NCBI GenBank assembly: GCA_951640195.1
Contig: OX621168.1
Coordinates: forward strand, 1,550,001 to 1,614,000
DNA: 64,000 nucleotides
Direction: 5' to 3'
Source: Porpolomopsis calyptriformis
Taxonomy: Eukaryota > Basidiomycota > Agaricomycetes > Agaricales > Hygrophoraceae
This document shows positions 62,016 through 64,000 of the stretch, in pieces. Below the pieces are notes generated by a model. It had not been told where the DNA came from and did not search any database. It worked only from the letters and a program-made list of their open reading frames with translations. The translations under genes and the position numbers were made by a program. Within the stretch, counting starts at the first letter, position 1, and each line of letters starts with the position of its first letter.

Positions 62016-64000
62016 ATGATGGCATCTCCTCACATTCCATACCAGGCTTACAAGGTAGGCGACAGCTATCCATTTCGGTGGGTCCAATATTCACCGGGCG
62101 TTCACTTTGTAGTCCAAAAGACATTCGCGAACCAGTTCAAACTCGCACTTGGTCCCAAACGTTTCATTTCCTCCAGTGTCGCGTCCTCCAAGTTCTTCCA
62201 GCAATTCTGCCCCAGGCACTTTCGCGGTACCTCCCGATCAGGTTTTATCACCACCAGAGAAACCACAATTAGAGGGACCTGTGTCTTCACACAACCCATC
62301 TCTGAATTCTTCTCCAGTTCCTTCCAACGGAAAATCACCAGCTGCCAGCAATGGCTATTCTTTACCATCAGAATCTTTGTTACCTGCCCCATCTTCGAGT
62401 AAAAGCACCATCCCTTTTCAATTGTCTTCCTCCGCCCCAGACACGATATCCATGCCGGTTCTAAACGGAATAATGAATGGGAAGGATAACAACGACGCTG
62501 GGCCGAGGTCCGTGCCCTCCACACCACCAACTCAACCTGCCGAACTGTTGGGTCAGGCATTCCCCGTAACCCGCAAGTCCTCAACGTTCCGGCACATCCC
62601 AGCGAGGGGTTCGAGACCATCTCTGCCCTCACCTCTCCGCCCATTTGAAACACACGGTCGGGCGACATCGTCGTCTTCTCGACTATCTGCGCCGCCCCGA
62701 TCACATGTGCCGGAAGAAGCCCGTAGTCGCATCACCTCGCTATCCTCTGTTATCTCTGAGGTGGCTAGCGACAAACCCCTTCCCCCAATCTCTTTGGAAA
62801 TGCAATCACCCAGTCCACCGTCCCACATAACGCGGACGCCTTCTCAACACTCTTCGCCGCCGGGTGAATTAACCAGTCCTCCACCAAGGACATCTTCACT
62901 CGCACCTGCCAACTCCCCGTCAAAAGTACTATCTCCGATTAGTTTTACACCCGCATCCTCGACCCCCACCGCATCACCAGCACCTTCCTTACCAACCCTT
63001 TCGGTCACGAATCATCGACCGCCAGCACCCTATCGTCCCGGTTTCCAACCCAAAGGTGTATACAGACCCCGCACGGACGAATTTGTCAGCATCCGGAATA
63101 ATACGAGAGACGTAGGGCGTATTGAGCGGACAAAGCTGGAGCGACGGTTGGAGAAGCTTATAGACCTACATTTCTCAGATAAACCACCACAGCCTCCAAC
63201 CAACCGCCGTGCCTCGTCGTTTTTCGATTTTGATATCTCAGAACTAAAAAACATGGACGCGAGTGGGTTGTGGAAGGGGATGCTGCAGTCGCAAGCTTTT
63301 CAAGGCGGGGCAAAATCGGACGTACGAGGTAAGTTTGGTTCTGCAAGCATGAAGGTTTCTTACCCGCCATTATTTCAGCCGCTGAGCAGCGAATCACACC
63401 GTGGCAGGATGATGCGTCCGTCTCAAAATGTCCACTCTGCTCGTGAGTGCGCCAGGACATTGTCTATCACATATATAGATTTTTTTTTGCGTATAGCGCC
63501 TCCTTTCACCCGCTTTCGAATCGTAAGCACCACTGCCGACTTTGTGGTCAGATTATCTGTTCGCTACCGATAAAGCGTCCTCAGCGTCCCGTGTCTTGCT
63601 CTGTGCTATTCGTCGTTGATCCAAAGACTCGGCGTATAGAAGAAGTGGGTGAAGGCGTGGACTATGGGGTAAGGAAACGTCAGAGTTTCGGTGGGCAAGG
63701 GAAGGGGAAGGAGGAGGAAGTCCCCGAGGATGAAAAGTTTTTAAAGGGTGTGCGAATTTGTAGGGAGTGCCGTCCTATTCTGTTGTGGGTATCGAGGTTC
63801 ATCCATTCTTGCGTCATTGCTGATACTTCGTGTGTCAGGCGACAGCAGTATCAGTACGAAGTCCATCGTGTCCCAACCTTCGTTAAACTTTACGAGGTAT
63901 ATATCCCTGTGTTTCCCTAGTCGACTACCCTTACACTTGCACAGGCCTTCATCACACTGGAGAAGGAGATCGAAGATTCCCTCCCTCAGTTCCAGGAGCT
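62016..64000 (+). CDS. FYVE-domain endosomal protein, PEP7/VAC1-like, 5' part, runs off the right edge
   Basis: Vac1/Pep7 (rabenosyn-5 group) tethers Golgi-derived vesicles to endosomes through PI3P, Vps21 and the SM protein Vps45. Exon 1 starts at 62016 (MMASPHIPYQAYK) and is joined through an intron (gtaggc...tttgtag) to SKRHSRTSSNSHLVPNVSFP. A Ser/Pro-rich region of about 280 residues follows. Then come a charged helix, RIERTKLERRLEKLIDLHF, and, after an intron at about 63330-63380, ITPWQDDASVSKCPLC. Another intron leads to the FYVE finger, ASFHPLSNRKHHCRLCGQII, with the RKHHCR signature of PI3P binding and VRICRECRP closing it. The coiled-coil and Rab-binding parts lie beyond the window. 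Confidence 0.88.

Noticed and set aside
1..64000. tRNA, rRNA and transposon genes
   Set aside because: I looked for T-loop-like gttcgaatcc boxes, terminal inverted repeats, reverse transcriptase and transposase motifs by eye and found none that held up. A tRNAscan and a repeat search would be decisive.

Overview
The window is nuclear DNA of a filamentous basidiomycete, most likely an Agaricomycete. Nearly every gene is split by short introns (about 45-85 bp, GT...AG). Genes sit densely on both strands. The gene set is fungal: Smi1/Knr4, Eaf1 of NuA4, NADH-GOGAT, GH55 and GH5 beta-1,3-glucanases. The NACHT-type NLR also has the usual fungal layout. I found no tRNA, rRNA, transposon with coding capacity, or CRISPR array. 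Gene names rest on reading protein motifs; no database was searched.

Layout. 1-2906: 5' part of glutamate synthase (minus, runs off the left edge). 5036-6501: LST8, a TOR-complex WD40 protein (minus). 7101-7393: a 79-codon gene of unknown role. 9051-13431: a tandem duplication of about 2.18 kb carrying two intact patatin-like phospholipase genes plus an unrecognised coding-like segment. 13677-16906: a carotenoid oxygenase and a diverged mitochondrial carrier. 18156-24306: a CHORD-CS co-chaperone, mitochondrial IF-2 and a phospholipid scramblase, very tightly packed. 25491-29346: CDC45 and ECO1, convergent. 29541-36437: two beta-1,3-glucanase genes (GH55 and GH5) facing away from each other. 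36626-36962: a small protein resembling the F1-ATPase inhibitor IF1. 38661-46373: a very large NLR. 46925-51496: EAF1. 52093-62016: a small membrane protein, aldehyde dehydrogenase, SMI1/KNR4, succinyl-CoA:3-ketoacid CoA-transferase and twinfilin. 62016-64000: 5' part of a PEP7/VAC1-like FYVE protein.

Most genes are housekeeping. The accessory part is the pair of patatin genes and the NLR. The NLR has six exons that join in frame to 2,482 aa: a short N-terminal motif, a NACHT NTPase and about 57 ankyrin repeats of 34 aa. Many repeats are nearly identical and some are clear recent block duplications. Both patatin proteins and the NLR begin with a related short Asn/Gly/Gln-rich motif. Patatin is a known effector domain in fungal NLR systems, so these genes may belong to one innate-immunity or allorecognition pathway. 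That link is inference. A gene-conversion-like tract of almost perfect identity crosses the patatin core, while flanking parts of the same genes have diverged.
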